A DNA stretch of 64,000 bases from Nitrospirota bacterium. Lineage in GTDB: Bacteria > Nitrospirota > Nitrospiria > SBBL01 > JAADHI01. Shown piece by piece: positions 49,151-58,017 of the stretch. The DNA is taken from assembly GCA_029261195.1 (NCBI GenBank), contig JAJDBU010000059.1, forward strand, positions 62,001 through 126,000, written 5' to 3'. The first letter of the stretch is position 1. Every line of letters begins with the position of its first letter. The notes beneath the pieces are model-generated. The model was not told the origin of the DNA, searched no databases, and saw only the letters and a list, made by a program, of their open reading frames with translations. Position numbers and translations under genes: made by a program.

Positions 49151-49174
49151 CCCATAATCAGCCGCATAATCTGG

Positions 49175-49201
49175 TTGACAGTCTATTCAGGATAATATTA
49201 A
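49175..49201 (+). promoter_or_regulatory. Promoter-like element of the tRNA-Lys gene
   Basis: TTGACA (49175-49180), 15 bases, TATTAA (49196-49201), followed after 16 bases by the mature tRNA 5' end. The -10 register is uncertain. Confidence 0.5.
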
Positions 49202-49217
49202 ACTCAGCGCCGTTTTA

Positions 49218-49290
49218 GAGCCGCTAGCTCAGTTGGTAGAGCATCGCCCTTTTAAGGCGGTTGTCCTCGGTTCGATCCCGAGGCGGCTCA
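49218..49290 (+). tRNA. tRNA-Lys (anticodon TTT)
   Basis: 73 bases. Acceptor GAGCCGC pairs with GCGGCTC; D arm GCTC-AGTTGGTA-GAGC; anticodon stem TCGCC/GGCGG with loop CTTTTAA (anticodon TTT); T arm CTCGG-TTCGATC-CCGAG; discriminator A. CCA is not encoded. It stands between rnhA and valS. Confidence 0.96.
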
Positions 49291-49378
49291 CTTATTTTGA
49301 GGCGCGGTTCATCTTATTTTCGAGGCCATCTCCGGTCGATTCTCAATCTCAGACAGATAAAAACACAGGTTAAACTTC

Positions 49379-52168
49379 ATGTCAGGTCAGCCTTTAGAAA
49401 AGGTTTACTCACCGGAGACGGTTGAGGAAAAATGGATGGCGCGCTGGGAAAAAGATGCCATTTCCCATGCCGACCCTGAATCGAATCGCCCTTCATTCTC
49501 TATGGTCATCCCGCCGCCGAACGTCACCGGTTCACTTCACTTAGGCCATGCCCTGAACAACACCCTCCAGGATATTCTGGCACGCTGGAAGCGCATGTCC
49601 GGTTTTAATGTGCTTTGGCTTCCGGGACTTGACCATGCCGGCATTGCGACACAAAACGTGGTCGAGCGACAACTCGCGGCCGAAGGCAGCGACCGCCATC
49701 AGCTTGGCCGTCAGGCCTTTATCGATCGTGTCTGGGACTGGAAAAAGAGTTCCGGTGGCACCATACTCAAACAACTGAAACGCCTCGGTGCCTCCTGTGA
49801 CTGGGAACGAGAACGCTTTACGCTTGATGAGGGACTTTCCCGAGCTGTCACCGAGGTCTTCACCCGACTTTTTGAAGAAGGCCTGATCTATCGAGCAGAA
49901 CGCCTGATCAATTGGTGTCCTCGATGCCGAACGGCCCTTTCTGATATTGAAGTGGAACACGAAGATCTGCCCGGCAAGATGTATCACATCCGTTATCCCA
50001 TTGCCGGACAAACAGATCAAAGTTTAACCGTCGCGACGACCCGTCCCGAAACAATGCTCGGCGATACTGCCGTCGCGATTCACCCCGAAGATGCACGCTA
50101 CAATCACTTGCTCACAGCCAAAGTCGCCCTGCCCCTCACTCAGCGCTCTATCCCCATCGTCGCCGACGGTATCCTTGTGGATCGGGAACTCGGAACCGGT
50201 GCCGTAAAAGTGACTCCGGGTCACGACTTCAATGACGAAAAAGTCGGGAAGCGGCACAAGTTACCGAAGATTTCTTTGATTGATCGACGCGCAGTGATGA
50301 AAGCCGACGCACTAAAAGAGGCTGAAGTTGATGAGAATCTGATTGATCGACTTTCGGGACAAACGGTTTCTGCAGCAAGAAAGATCGTCGTGGCCGCTCT
50401 GGAAAACGCAGGTCTTTTACTAAAAATTGAAGAACATCAACATGCCGTTGGCAAGTGTTATCGCTGCAAGACGGTCGTCGAACCTTTTGATTCCCCGCAA
50501 TGGTTTGTAAAAGTGAACGACCCTGAAAATTCATTGGTGCAACCCGCGATTGATGCAGTCCGCACAAAAGAGATCCGAATTATCCCGGAAAGCTGGGAGC
50601 CGAACTATTTCGGGTGGATGGAAAACATTGAAGACTGGTGCATTTCCCGTCAGATCTGGTGGGGCCATCAGATTCCGGTTTGGTACTGCACGCATTGTGA
50701 CAAAGACCACATCCATCAAAGCCCCGATACAAAGGAGTGGACGATTGCAACCGGGGCGACTCCGATTGTCAGTACAAATCCAGCCGAAAGCGCCTGCCCC
50801 CGTTGCGGGTCTATTGGATTACTTCAAGACCCGGATGTGCTGGATACCTGGTTTTCTTCAGCCCTCTGGCCTTTTTCGACCTCCGGTTGGCCGGCGAATT
50901 TGCAAATAGATGAAACCGGACAAATAGAAGCTGAAGCTCTGCTTGCCCGCTTCTACCCGACTTCTACTTTGGTCAGCGCCTTTGACATCCTTTTTTTCTG
51001 GATTGCCCGGATGATCATGATGGGCCTGCATTTCATGAAGGAAGTGCCCTTCAAGGACGTTTACATCCATGCCCTTGTTCTGGATGCTGAAGGCAATAAG
51101 ATGAGCAAGTCGAAGGGAAATGTCATTGATCCGCTTGAGATTATGGGGCGTTACGGCACCGATGCCCTCCGCTTCACCCTAGCCGCAATGGCCTCTCCGG
51201 GACGAAACATCAAGCTGTCCGAAGATCGCATTGAAGGCCATCGAAACTTCTGCAACAAGATCTGGAATGCCGCCCGCTTTATCCAGATAAATCGCCCGGA
51301 AGCAGATGCAATGCCGGGTAGCGATAGCGCAAACATCACCCACCGCTGGATTCAAAGCCGCCTGAATGGGACGGTTGAAATCGTCATCACCGCACTTACA
51401 AACTACCGCTATGATGAAGCCGCCCGTGCAGCCTATCAATTTATCTGGCATACCTTCTGCGACTGGTACCTCGAATTGCTCAAGGTCGATTTCCAGGAGG
51501 AAGGTCGATCTGCTGACACCTATGCAATGCTGGTTAAGACCTTTGAAGAAAGCCTGCGGCTACTCCATCCTTTCATGCCTTTTTTAACGGAAGAACTTTG
51601 GACGCATTTTGGAGAAGGTAAGCATTGCCTTGCCCTTGCCGCTTATCCGAAACCGGATGCTAAACGAGATGACCCTTTGGCGGAAGAAATGGTCGGGGAG
51701 CTGATTAACGGCAGTGTCATGGCCATTCGGAACTTAAGAGGCGAAATGAATATTCCCCCTGCTGAAACCCTCCCTCTCCTGATTAAGCCGAAGGATGAAA
51801 CGCGGCGTGAACAATTTACTGCCTACCTGCCATATATCAAACGCTTGGCTCGATTAGGCGAAGTGACAATTGATTGTCATCTGGCTCGGCCGAAGATGGC
51901 CGCTTCAGCCACGAATGCTTTTTGCGAGATCTATCTACCACTGGATGAAGCGCGTGTCCGGGATGAAATCGGACGGCTTGAAAAACGTCTCGGCAAGCTT
52001 GAAAAAACCCTGAAAGCAATCAATGGAAAGCTGAACAATACCCAGTTCGTTGAGAATGCCCCGGCGATCATCGTAGAAAAAAATAAGCAGGAAGCAACCG
52101 ACTTATATAAAAAGAAAGATAAGTTTGAGGCCGATATTCAAGCCCTGCACAAGCTGCTTTCAAACTGA
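49379..52168 (+). CDS. valS: Valyl-tRNA synthetase
   Basis: 929 residues. Class I synthetase: PPPNVTGSLHLGHALN (HIGH-type), WLPGLDHAGIATQ, editing (CP1) domain with TTRPETMLGDTAVAIHP, ISRQIWWGHQIPVWYC, DVLDTWFSSALWPFS, and KMSKSKGNVIDP. The anticodon-binding domain and a C-terminal coiled coil follow (LEKRLGKLEKTLKAINGKLNN). The length is normal. Charges tRNA-Val. The next gene, nadC, starts 11 bases later. Confidence 0.97.
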   Translation: MSGQPLEKVYSPETVEEKWMARWEKDAISHADPESNRPSFSMVIPPPNVTGSLHLGHALNNTLQDILARWKRMSGFNVLWLPGLDHAGIATQNVVERQLAAEGSDRHQLGRQAFIDRVWDWKKSSGGTILKQLKRLGASCDWERERFTLDEGLSRAVTEVFTRLFEEGLIYRAERLINWCPRCRTALSDIEVEHEDLPGKMYHIRYPIAGQTDQSLTVATTRPETMLGDTAVAIHPEDARYNHLLTAKVALPLTQRSIPIVADGILVDRELGTGAVKVTPGHDFNDEKVGKRHKLPKISLIDRRAVMKADALKEAEVDENLIDRLSGQTVSAARKIVVAALENAGLLLKIEEHQHAVGKCYRCKTVVEPFDSPQWFVKVNDPENSLVQPAIDAVRTKEIRIIPESWEPNYFGWMENIEDWCISRQIWWGHQIPVWYCTHCDKDHIHQSPDTKEWTIATGATPIVSTNPAESACPRCGSIGLLQDPDVLDTWFSSALWPFSTSGWPANLQIDETGQIEAEALLARFYPTSTLVSAFDILFFWIARMIMMGLHFMKEVPFKDVYIHALVLDAEGNKMSKSKGNVIDPLEIMGRYGTDALRFTLAAMASPGRNIKLSEDRIEGHRNFCNKIWNAARFIQINRPEADAMPGSDSANITHRWIQSRLNGTVEIVITALTNYRYDEAARAAYQFIWHTFCDWYLELLKVDFQEEGRSADTYAMLVKTFEESLRLLHPFMPFLTEELWTHFGEGKHCLALAAYPKPDAKRDDPLAEEMVGELINGSVMAIRNLRGEMNIPPAETLPLLIKPKDETRREQFTAYLPYIKRLARLGEVTIDCHLARPKMAASATNAFCEIYLPLDEARVRDEIGRLEKRLGKLEKTLKAINGKLNNTQFVENAPAIIVEKNKQEATDLYKKKDKFEADIQALHKLLSN

Positions 52169-52179
52169 CAGAACCCCCG

Positions 52180-53049
52180 ATGATCGAAACATTTTTTATC
52201 AGAGACCTCGTCGAATGCGCGCTTGCCGAAGACCTGCTTTCCGGTGACCAGACCACTGAAGCCCTCTTTCCCGAGTTCCTCCCTGCCGTCGCTGAATTGG
52301 GTGCGAAGGAAGCGCTTGTTGTTGCAGGGACCGAGCTTTTTCAAGCCGCCTTCCACATTCTTGACCCGACGCTTAAAATCGAATTCAATCGCCTCCCCGG
52401 AGCTTTGGCGGCAGCAGGAGACCTGATTGCGACCGTTACGGGCGACGGCCGGAGTATTCTCAAGGGGGAGCGGGTCGCGCTGAATTTCATGCAGCGTCTT
52501 TCAGGCATCGCCACATTGACGCAGCGCTTTGTCAAAGCCCTTTCCGGGACTTCGGCAAAAATTGTTGACACACGCAAGACGACACCGGGATTCCGACAAT
52601 TCGAGCGGGAAGCGGTCCGACTTGGGGGTGGACAGAATCACCGCTTCAATTTAGGGGATCTCATTTTGATTAAGGACAACCATATTGCCCTGGCAGGTGG
52701 TATTAAAAACGCTATCACTCGGGCTCGCGCCGGCTGCGCTCACCCCCTGAAGATTGAAGTCGAAGTCAGAAATGACGCGGAATTAAAGGTGGCAATTTCC
52801 TCAGAGGTCGATATTATTATGCTTGACAACATGTCTCTCAAAGAGATCAAGGCGGCAGTTACCTTGATTCGTCAAAATAAGCCGTCAGTGTTAATTGAGG
52901 TCTCCGGTGGCGTCACGCTTGACCGGGCGGGTGAAATCGCACAGTGCGGTGTCGATTTGATTTCAGTCGGCGCCTTGACCCACTCGGCACAAGCGGTGGA
53001 CCTTTCTTTGAATTTTAGAAGTGAAGCCGATTGGAACCGGACGGCATGA
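52180..53049 (+). CDS. nadC: Nicotinate-nucleotide pyrophosphorylase (carboxylating)
   Basis: 289 residues. Quinolinate phosphoribosyltransferase blocks: ALAEDLLSGDQTTEAL, ERVALNFMQRLSGIATLT, IVDTRKTTPGFRQFEREAVRLGGG, LILIKDNHIALAGG, IEVEVRNDAEL, MLDNMSLKEIK and the C-terminal EVSGGVTLD. Converts quinolinate and PRPP to nicotinate mononucleotide in NAD synthesis. The 3' end overlaps the birA start by 4 bases. Confidence 0.97.
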   Translation: MIETFFIRDLVECALAEDLLSGDQTTEALFPEFLPAVAELGAKEALVVAGTELFQAAFHILDPTLKIEFNRLPGALAAAGDLIATVTGDGRSILKGERVALNFMQRLSGIATLTQRFVKALSGTSAKIVDTRKTTPGFRQFEREAVRLGGGQNHRFNLGDLILIKDNHIALAGGIKNAITRARAGCAHPLKIEVEVRNDAELKVAISSEVDIIMLDNMSLKEIKAAVTLIRQNKPSVLIEVSGGVTLDRAGEIAQCGVDLISVGALTHSAQAVDLSLNFRSEADWNRTA

Positions 53050-53882
53050 CAAGTTCAACAATGGATGCGGGTAAAATCAGAGATTTCTGTCGAGGAAATA
53101 TCCGCCTGAGAGAGCTTGTTCAAGAAGTCCTCCTCTTTGATCAAGTCAATTCAACAAACCGCGTCGCTCTTAAAATGGGAGCTGACGGACATCCCGGCGG
53201 CCTCGTGCTGCTGGCCGAAAAACAGACGGGCGGAAAGGGGCGGCAGAACCGGCCCTGGTTTTCTCCCTCCGGGCAAAACATCCATCTTTCTCTCTTGCTG
53301 CGCCCCTGCCTTCCGATGCGGGACTATCCGATTTTTTCCCCCGCAGCAGCAGTCGGCGTCGTGAAAGGCATCGCAAAAATGACCGGGCTTACAGTCGGCA
53401 TCAAGTGGCCCAACGATGTAATGATTGATGCCGGAAAGCTCGGGACTCGAAAGCTCGGCGGCATTTTACTTGAGTCGAAAACAACTGGCGACCAAGCGGT
53501 TCCGCTGGTCATCGGGATCGGCTTGAATGTGAATCTTGATCGGGAAGACTTCCCGTCCGAGCTTCAGTCCTCGGCCACTTCACTTAAAATTGAGACCGGG
53601 AAAATCATCGACCGAAGCGCATTGGTCTGTATGCTCCTTGAAGAAATTGCGGAACAGGTGCTTGCATTACAAGAGGGCAACAGCCAGGCCGTTCTGCAAG
53701 AAGTCCGGGCCAACTGTTTCACCCTCGGAAAGCCGGTTCGCGTCACAACAGCCCGACAGGTATTTGAAGGCCGGGCTGAAACCATCGATGAAGAGGGCGC
53801 ACTCATGATCCGCATGGGAGATCAACTTGTAAGAAGAATCGTCATTGGAGAGATCACCCACCTTCGGGAATGTTCAAACTGA
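53046..53882 (+). CDS. birA: Biotin-[acetyl-CoA-carboxylase] ligase
   Basis: 278 residues from the ATG at 53046 that overlaps the nadC stop (ATGA). The biotin-ligase catalytic domain has FDQVNSTNRVALKM, the ATP/biotin loop TGGKGRQNRPWFSPSGQN, IKWPNDVMID and GIGLNVN, plus the short SH3-like C-terminal domain (GKPVRVTTARQVFEGRAETIDEEGALMIRM). No N-terminal helix-turn-helix is present, so it lacks repressor function. nadC-birA coupling is common. Confidence 0.95.
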   Translation: MTSSTMDAGKIRDFCRGNIRLRELVQEVLLFDQVNSTNRVALKMGADGHPGGLVLLAEKQTGGKGRQNRPWFSPSGQNIHLSLLLRPCLPMRDYPIFSPAAAVGVVKGIAKMTGLTVGIKWPNDVMIDAGKLGTRKLGGILLESKTTGDQAVPLVIGIGLNVNLDREDFPSELQSSATSLKIETGKIIDRSALVCMLLEEIAEQVLALQEGNSQAVLQEVRANCFTLGKPVRVTTARQVFEGRAETIDEEGALMIRMGDQLVRRIVIGEITHLRECSN

Positions 53883-53910
53883 AGCCCCCGACAACTGAAG
53901 CTCCCTTCAC

Positions 53911-53940
53911 TTGACATCCGGAGCGCCGTTCCAATAGGAT
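53911..53940 (+). promoter_or_regulatory. Promoter-like element for the TPR membrane protein gene
   Basis: TTGACA (53911-53916), 18-base spacer, TAGGAT (53935-53940), about 55 bases before the ATG at 53996. Confidence 0.45.
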
Positions 53941-53995
53941 GCCCCGTTTTTAGTGCGTCATTCTACCTCATCATTTATAGGAAAAATCAGATCCA

Positions 53996-54829
53996 ATGGC
54001 TTATAAGATTCGTATCCAAAAAAAGAAAGAAATTGCCCCGGCCCAAATTGCAAGCCGGTCGGAAGAGATTATCGGCCACCTCCTGGACAACCCCAAGTTC
54101 ATTTGGGGAAGCGTTGCGCTGGCGCTTTTGATCGGCGGCGGTGTTTACTTTAAACAGTTTTCTGACCAACAGGCCGATGAAGCCGCGTGGCTGATTGAAA
54201 GCGAAGCCTCTAAACTGTTTCATGATCCGCCTCCCTTGCCGGAACCCGTAGAAGAAGGGGAAGAAGAGATTGCAGAAGAATTGCTGGCACCGGAAGGACG
54301 ATTCAAGAAGGCCTCAGAACTCTATGATGAGATTATCGAAAAATATCCCGCCAATAATGTTGCAGCAATTGCACTTTTTGAAAGCGGAAATGCTTTTTAT
54401 AAATTAAAAGATTACGACAAGGCTGAAGAACGGCTGAAATCTTTTATTGAAAAATACCCCAGGCAAGAAGGCCTCGTGGCGATCTCTCACCTGAAATTGG
54501 CCTATCTCTACCAGGTCAAGCTAAACGACAACGCCGCTTTAAGTCACTTCAGAGCAGTTTATGAAATGCCCGATTCAAACAGTCGGGATCAGGCAGGTTT
54601 TGAATTAGCGCGTGTACTCGAAGCTTCAGGAAAGAACGACGAAGCCAATGCAATCTACACAGACATTTCAGAAGGGTCTTCCGAATCTCCCTGGGGAGCA
54701 GAAGCAAAAGCACGCCTGCTCTTGCTTAATCCGCCATCTGAGTCGCCTGAGTCAGAGGAGGGTGGCGATGCCGCTTCGGCAGAAGAAGGCGCGGCTAGCA
54801 AAGAGACCTCAGAGGAATCTACGGAATAA
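53996..54829 (+). CDS. Tetratricopeptide-repeat membrane-anchored protein (YfgM-like)
   Basis: 277 residues. A basic N-terminal cytoplasmic segment (MAYKIRIQKKKEIAPAQIA) and one transmembrane helix (FIWGSVALALLIGGGVYF) are followed by periplasmic TPR helices: KASELYDEIIEKYPANNVAAIALFESGNAFYKLKDYDKAEERLKSFIEKYP and further units. The C-terminal 30 residues are acidic and low-complexity (ESPESEEGGDAASAEEG). The layout matches YfgM-like ancillary Sec-translocon or chaperone-scaffold proteins. The last 11 bases overlap convergently with the mltD gene. Confidence 0.82.
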   Translation: MAYKIRIQKKKEIAPAQIASRSEEIIGHLLDNPKFIWGSVALALLIGGGVYFKQFSDQQADEAAWLIESEASKLFHDPPPLPEPVEEGEEEIAEELLAPEGRFKKASELYDEIIEKYPANNVAAIALFESGNAFYKLKDYDKAEERLKSFIEKYPRQEGLVAISHLKLAYLYQVKLNDNAALSHFRAVYEMPDSNSRDQAGFELARVLEASGKNDEANAIYTDISEGSSESPWGAEAKARLLLLNPPSESPESEEGGDAASAEEGAASKETSEESTE

Positions 54830-56345
54830 TCAGGGTTTCTCCCGACCGAATCACACTTCCCTTTTTCAGTCGATTGGTCTGTAAAAGATCTCCTCTCCGA
54901 ACCGCGTATTTTCTCGCAATCATCCCGATCGTCTCTCCATGCCGAATCCGATGTTTTCGGGTATCAGGAACAATCAAGGTGTCACCCGCTCGAATAATGC
55001 TCCTTTTGTGGAGTTGATTCGCCTCAAGAAGATGAGACATTGAGACATTGTATCTGACCGCAATGGCGCTGATGGTCTCTCCCCGCCGGATACGGTGTTT
55101 ATCCCCGTCTTGCCAGCCATCGGAGACCAAAAGGTGCTGCCCGGCACGGATAATGCTTTGTCGATGCAGGCGATTCGTTTCAAGTAAAAGATCAATGCTC
55201 ACACCGTACCTTCTGGCAATCGAAGTCATTGTTTCACCCCGACGTACACGATGTTTGAAGTCGCGTCCGACCACGACCTCTGCTTCCTGTTCTGGTGAAT
55301 AATTCGCCAGAAAGACCTTTTTTTTACCTAGGGGCAGTTTAATTCGATATCCAGGGGTCCGGGGAGGGGTGATGTCGCGTTTCAACTCCGGATTGTAGGA
55401 CTTCAGCTCTTTTAGTGAGACCCCGGCATTTTTCGCAATGGAACTCAGGTAGGTTGCTCTTTTAATTTCGACTTCATCGTATTGCCAGGGGGCCTCATAG
55501 CGCACATCAAAGCGATAGCGCTCAGGTTCTTTGGCGATCATCATCGCCGCCATAAATTTCGGGACGTAATTTTTTGTCTCCCGCCGGATGATGCGATACT
55601 TTCTTAGCTTCCAGAAATCTCTCGACTTGACCTGCCGAATTGCTCTGGAGACCCTCCCTTCCCCTGCATTGTAACCGGCAAAAGCCAGGGGCCAAGAGCC
55701 GAAGCGTTCATACAGATCCGTGAGATACTGCGCCGCCGCATGTGTCGCCTTGATGGGGTCGCGTCGTTCATCAATCCAGCGATCAATCCTCAAGCCATAT
55801 TTTTTTCCCGTTCCTTTAATGAATTGCCAAACCCCCGAAGCCCGAGACCGGGAAAAGGCCTTCGGATTAAATCCACTTTCAATCAAGGACAGGTAGACCA
55901 GGTCTTCAGGGAGCTGATATTCCCGAAGAATTTCCTGCATCAAAGGAATATAACGACCTGAGCGGGACAGCCATTTTTCAAAATCGGGGCGCAAGCGTGT
56001 CTGAAAAAGTTCGACATACTTGTCGACAGACTGGTGTTCTTCTAGGGGAATGCCGTACGTGACTACTTTTGAAGGTAAAACTGTCGGAGTCTCGAGCGGT
56101 GACACAGAAGACTCGAGCGCATCCGGCTCTGCAGATAGACCAATCGTTTTCTTTGAAAGGCTTTCATCTGGATCAATCTCGTCCAGAAGACCTGAGAGCG
56201 CTTGCTCTACTTCTGTTTTAGAGCTCAAAGGACCCTTTTCAAAATGCCAGGCTGAGTTAGAGGCCCTGCCTTCCGGAACAACAAGGAGGGAAATCGAAAA
56301 CAGGGAAATCAGTGAAAACAAAGAGAATTTCAAAGGCATATACAC
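54819..56345 (-). CDS. mltD: Membrane-bound lytic murein transglycosylase D with three LysM repeats
   Basis: 508 residues. Signal peptide (LFSLISLFSISLLVVPEG); SLT-type catalytic domain with the acid Glu in LSLIESGFNPKAFSRSRASGVWQF, RDPIKATHAAAQYL and LAFAGYNAGEGRV. A degenerate LysM-like unit (YLSSIAKNAGVSLKELKSYNPEL) is followed by three clear LysM domains (each beginning HRVRRGET, HRIRRGET or HRIRHGET). Cleaves peptidoglycan glycan strands in the periplasm. Convergent overlap of 11 bases with the TPR gene. Confidence 0.94.
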   Translation of the reverse strand: MYMPLKFSLFSLISLFSISLLVVPEGRASNSAWHFEKGPLSSKTEVEQALSGLLDEIDPDESLSKKTIGLSAEPDALESSVSPLETPTVLPSKVVTYGIPLEEHQSVDKYVELFQTRLRPDFEKWLSRSGRYIPLMQEILREYQLPEDLVYLSLIESGFNPKAFSRSRASGVWQFIKGTGKKYGLRIDRWIDERRDPIKATHAAAQYLTDLYERFGSWPLAFAGYNAGEGRVSRAIRQVKSRDFWKLRKYRIIRRETKNYVPKFMAAMMIAKEPERYRFDVRYEAPWQYDEVEIKRATYLSSIAKNAGVSLKELKSYNPELKRDITPPRTPGYRIKLPLGKKKVFLANYSPEQEAEVVVGRDFKHRVRRGETMTSIARRYGVSIDLLLETNRLHRQSIIRAGQHLLVSDGWQDGDKHRIRRGETISAIAVRYNVSMSHLLEANQLHKRSIIRAGDTLIVPDTRKHRIRHGETIGMIARKYAVRRGDLLQTNRLKKGSVIRSGETLIIP

Positions 56346-56629
56346 GTCCTTTTATTTTTGAATGCCATCGACTTGTCGCAGTGCAACACTCATTTTTATA
56401 GAGACCCGAAAGCGACAGATGGTAGGGAAAACAGCAACAGTCAAGACCAGAAAATTCAAGATTTCTTACAACAATCTTATCGAATTCTGCCCCGATGTCA
56501 ATAAAATAAATCAGTCAGCCTCTGTGGACAAACGCAATCTAGTTTTATAGGATGGCATCTTCATTGTTTTAAATTCTATACTGAGTATCTCACTCAGCAT
56601 GAGGGTCTAAATACGAGGGTCTAAATACA
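56346..56629. other. Intergenic region upstream of the PP2C gene
   Basis: About 280 bases separating divergent genes. A plus-strand frame at 56362-56550 has no ribosome site and is not supported. A short hairpin (CTGAGT / ACTCAG, 56581-56597) and a tandem repeat (56601-56628) lie at its right end. Confidence 0.5.
56601..56628 (+). repeat. 14-base tandem duplication at the PP2C ribosome site
   Basis: GAGGGTCTAAATAC occurs twice in direct succession (56601-56614 and 56615-56628), ending two bases before the ATG at 56630. Each unit carries a GAGGG Shine-Dalgarno-like core. Confidence 0.9.
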
Positions 56630-57394
56630 ATGTCTGTAATCGCTAAGGGGATAAGCGATGTCGGTTGCGTTCGTCGTTCCAATGAGGACAGCATCGGCCT
56701 GTTTCCGGAATTAAACCTCTATATTGTCGCGGATGGCATGGGCGGGCACGCTGCCGGAGAGGTCGCCAGCCAGTTGGCTGTCGGGCAAATCTCTCAGTTT
56801 TTTCAAAGGTCTGTCGGTGTCACAGACGAGGACGCTACCAGGCCAACCTCACAACACACTGAGTTCCAGCTCTCTCAGGCCGTCAGACATGCAAACCAGC
56901 AGATTTTTTCTGCAAGCACAAAAAACCCTGCCTTAGGCGGCATGGGAACAACTATCGTCGTTCTCTTGGCAACACCCTACGAAGTCAACATCGCATTTGT
57001 CGGCGATAGCCGCGTCTACCTTCATCAAAATGGGGGGATTCAGCAATTGACCGATGACCATTCCCTGGTCAACCAATATGTGAAAAAGGGCCTGATTACC
57101 CCTGAAGCCGCCGAAACCCACCCTCAGAAACATGTATTAAGCCGAGCGCTCGGGACCGCTCCAGAGGTTGAGGTCGAAACAATCAGTCGCATCCCCTCCC
57201 CCGGAGACATCTACCTGCTCTGTTCAGACGGATTAAGCAACAAACTCTCCGCCTCTGAACTGAATAGGCTTATGCTGGAAACAACAGGTGGACTGGATGC
57301 CGTCGGAAACAGAATGGTTCAGCTTGCAAAGGAGAATGGGGGGGAAGACAATATCTCAGTCGTCCTGGTAGCCTATCCCCTCTCAGAGATATAG
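56630..57394 (+). CDS. PP2C-family serine/threonine protein phosphatase
   Basis: 254 residues. Motifs for the PPM/PP2C metal site: SDVGCVRRSNEDSIG, YIVADGMGGHAAGE, GMGTTIVVLLA, FVGDSRVYLH, LTDDHSLVNQYVKKG, LCSDGLSNKL and a C-terminal GGEDNISVVLVAY. Bacterial relatives (Stp/PrpC) reverse serine/threonine phosphorylation by Hanks-type kinases; no kinase gene is in the window. The 3' end overlaps convergently with ribE by 22 bases. Confidence 0.94.
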   Translation: MSVIAKGISDVGCVRRSNEDSIGLFPELNLYIVADGMGGHAAGEVASQLAVGQISQFFQRSVGVTDEDATRPTSQHTEFQLSQAVRHANQQIFSASTKNPALGGMGTTIVVLLATPYEVNIAFVGDSRVYLHQNGGIQQLTDDHSLVNQYVKKGLITPEAAETHPQKHVLSRALGTAPEVEVETISRIPSPGDIYLLCSDGLSNKLSASELNRLMLETTGGLDAVGNRMVQLAKENGGEDNISVVLVAYPLSEI

Positions 57395-57996
57395 GGCGAG
57401 GAGACTTCTCCGCTCTCCATTAATCGCTCGACATATCGACCGATTAAATCGCTTTCCAAATTCAAAATGCCGCCAACCCCTTTGTAGCCCAAAGTCGTCA
57501 TCATGGCGGTATGGGGGATCACTGAAATGGTGATCCCTTTTTTATCAAGCCCATTGATCGTCATGCTCACCCCGTCCAGCGCGATGGAGCCCTTGGCGAT
57601 GCAGTATTTCAATAGATGCGAGGGGATTTCAATGGAGATGATGAGGGCGTTCTCTTCGGTCTTTTTCTTATAGATCCGCCCCATGCCTTCGATATGCCCC
57701 GAAACCATGTGACCGCTTAAGCGGTCGCTGAGTCGCATCGGTCGCTCCAGATTAACACGATCTCCGACATTCAAATGCCCGATGTTGGTCAGACGAGCCG
57801 TCTCGGGTGAGATGTCAAAAGAAAAGGTGGTCGGACTTAAATCGAGTGCAGTCACGCAAGTACCGTTGATCGCAATGCTCGCGCCGACTGCGATCTCTTC
57901 CATCACAGCTTTGGCCTGAACTGTCATGCGGGCTGCGGTCTGAGAGCGGATAACCCCTGACACAAGGCCCATTTCTTCAATGATTCCGGTAAACAT
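57373..57996 (-). CDS. ribE: Riboflavin synthase alpha chain
   Basis: 207 residues, starting MFTGIIEEMGLVSGV. Two lumazine-binding repeats: first with GASIAINGTCVTAL and SFDISPETARLTNIGHLNVGDRVNLERPM; second with GHMVSGHIEGMGRI, GSIALDGVSMTINGL, SVIPHTAMMTTLGYKGVGGILNLESDLIGRYVERL. Dismutes two lumazines to riboflavin. It is separated from ribD by an esterase gene in the same orientation. No FMN riboswitch was seen upstream. Confidence 0.97.
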   Translation of the reverse strand: MFTGIIEEMGLVSGVIRSQTAARMTVQAKAVMEEIAVGASIAINGTCVTALDLSPTTFSFDISPETARLTNIGHLNVGDRVNLERPMRLSDRLSGHMVSGHIEGMGRIYKKKTEENALIISIEIPSHLLKYCIAKGSIALDGVSMTINGLDKKGITISVIPHTAMMTTLGYKGVGGILNLESDLIGRYVERLMESGEVSSPYISERG

Positions 57997-58017
57997 TTTT
58001 TTACTCCTTGGATATTG

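Noticed and set aside
49218-49290. tRNA-Lys as an integration site for an island
   Set aside because: No repeat of the tRNA 3' end was found in the window and the flanking genes are core (rnhA, valS).
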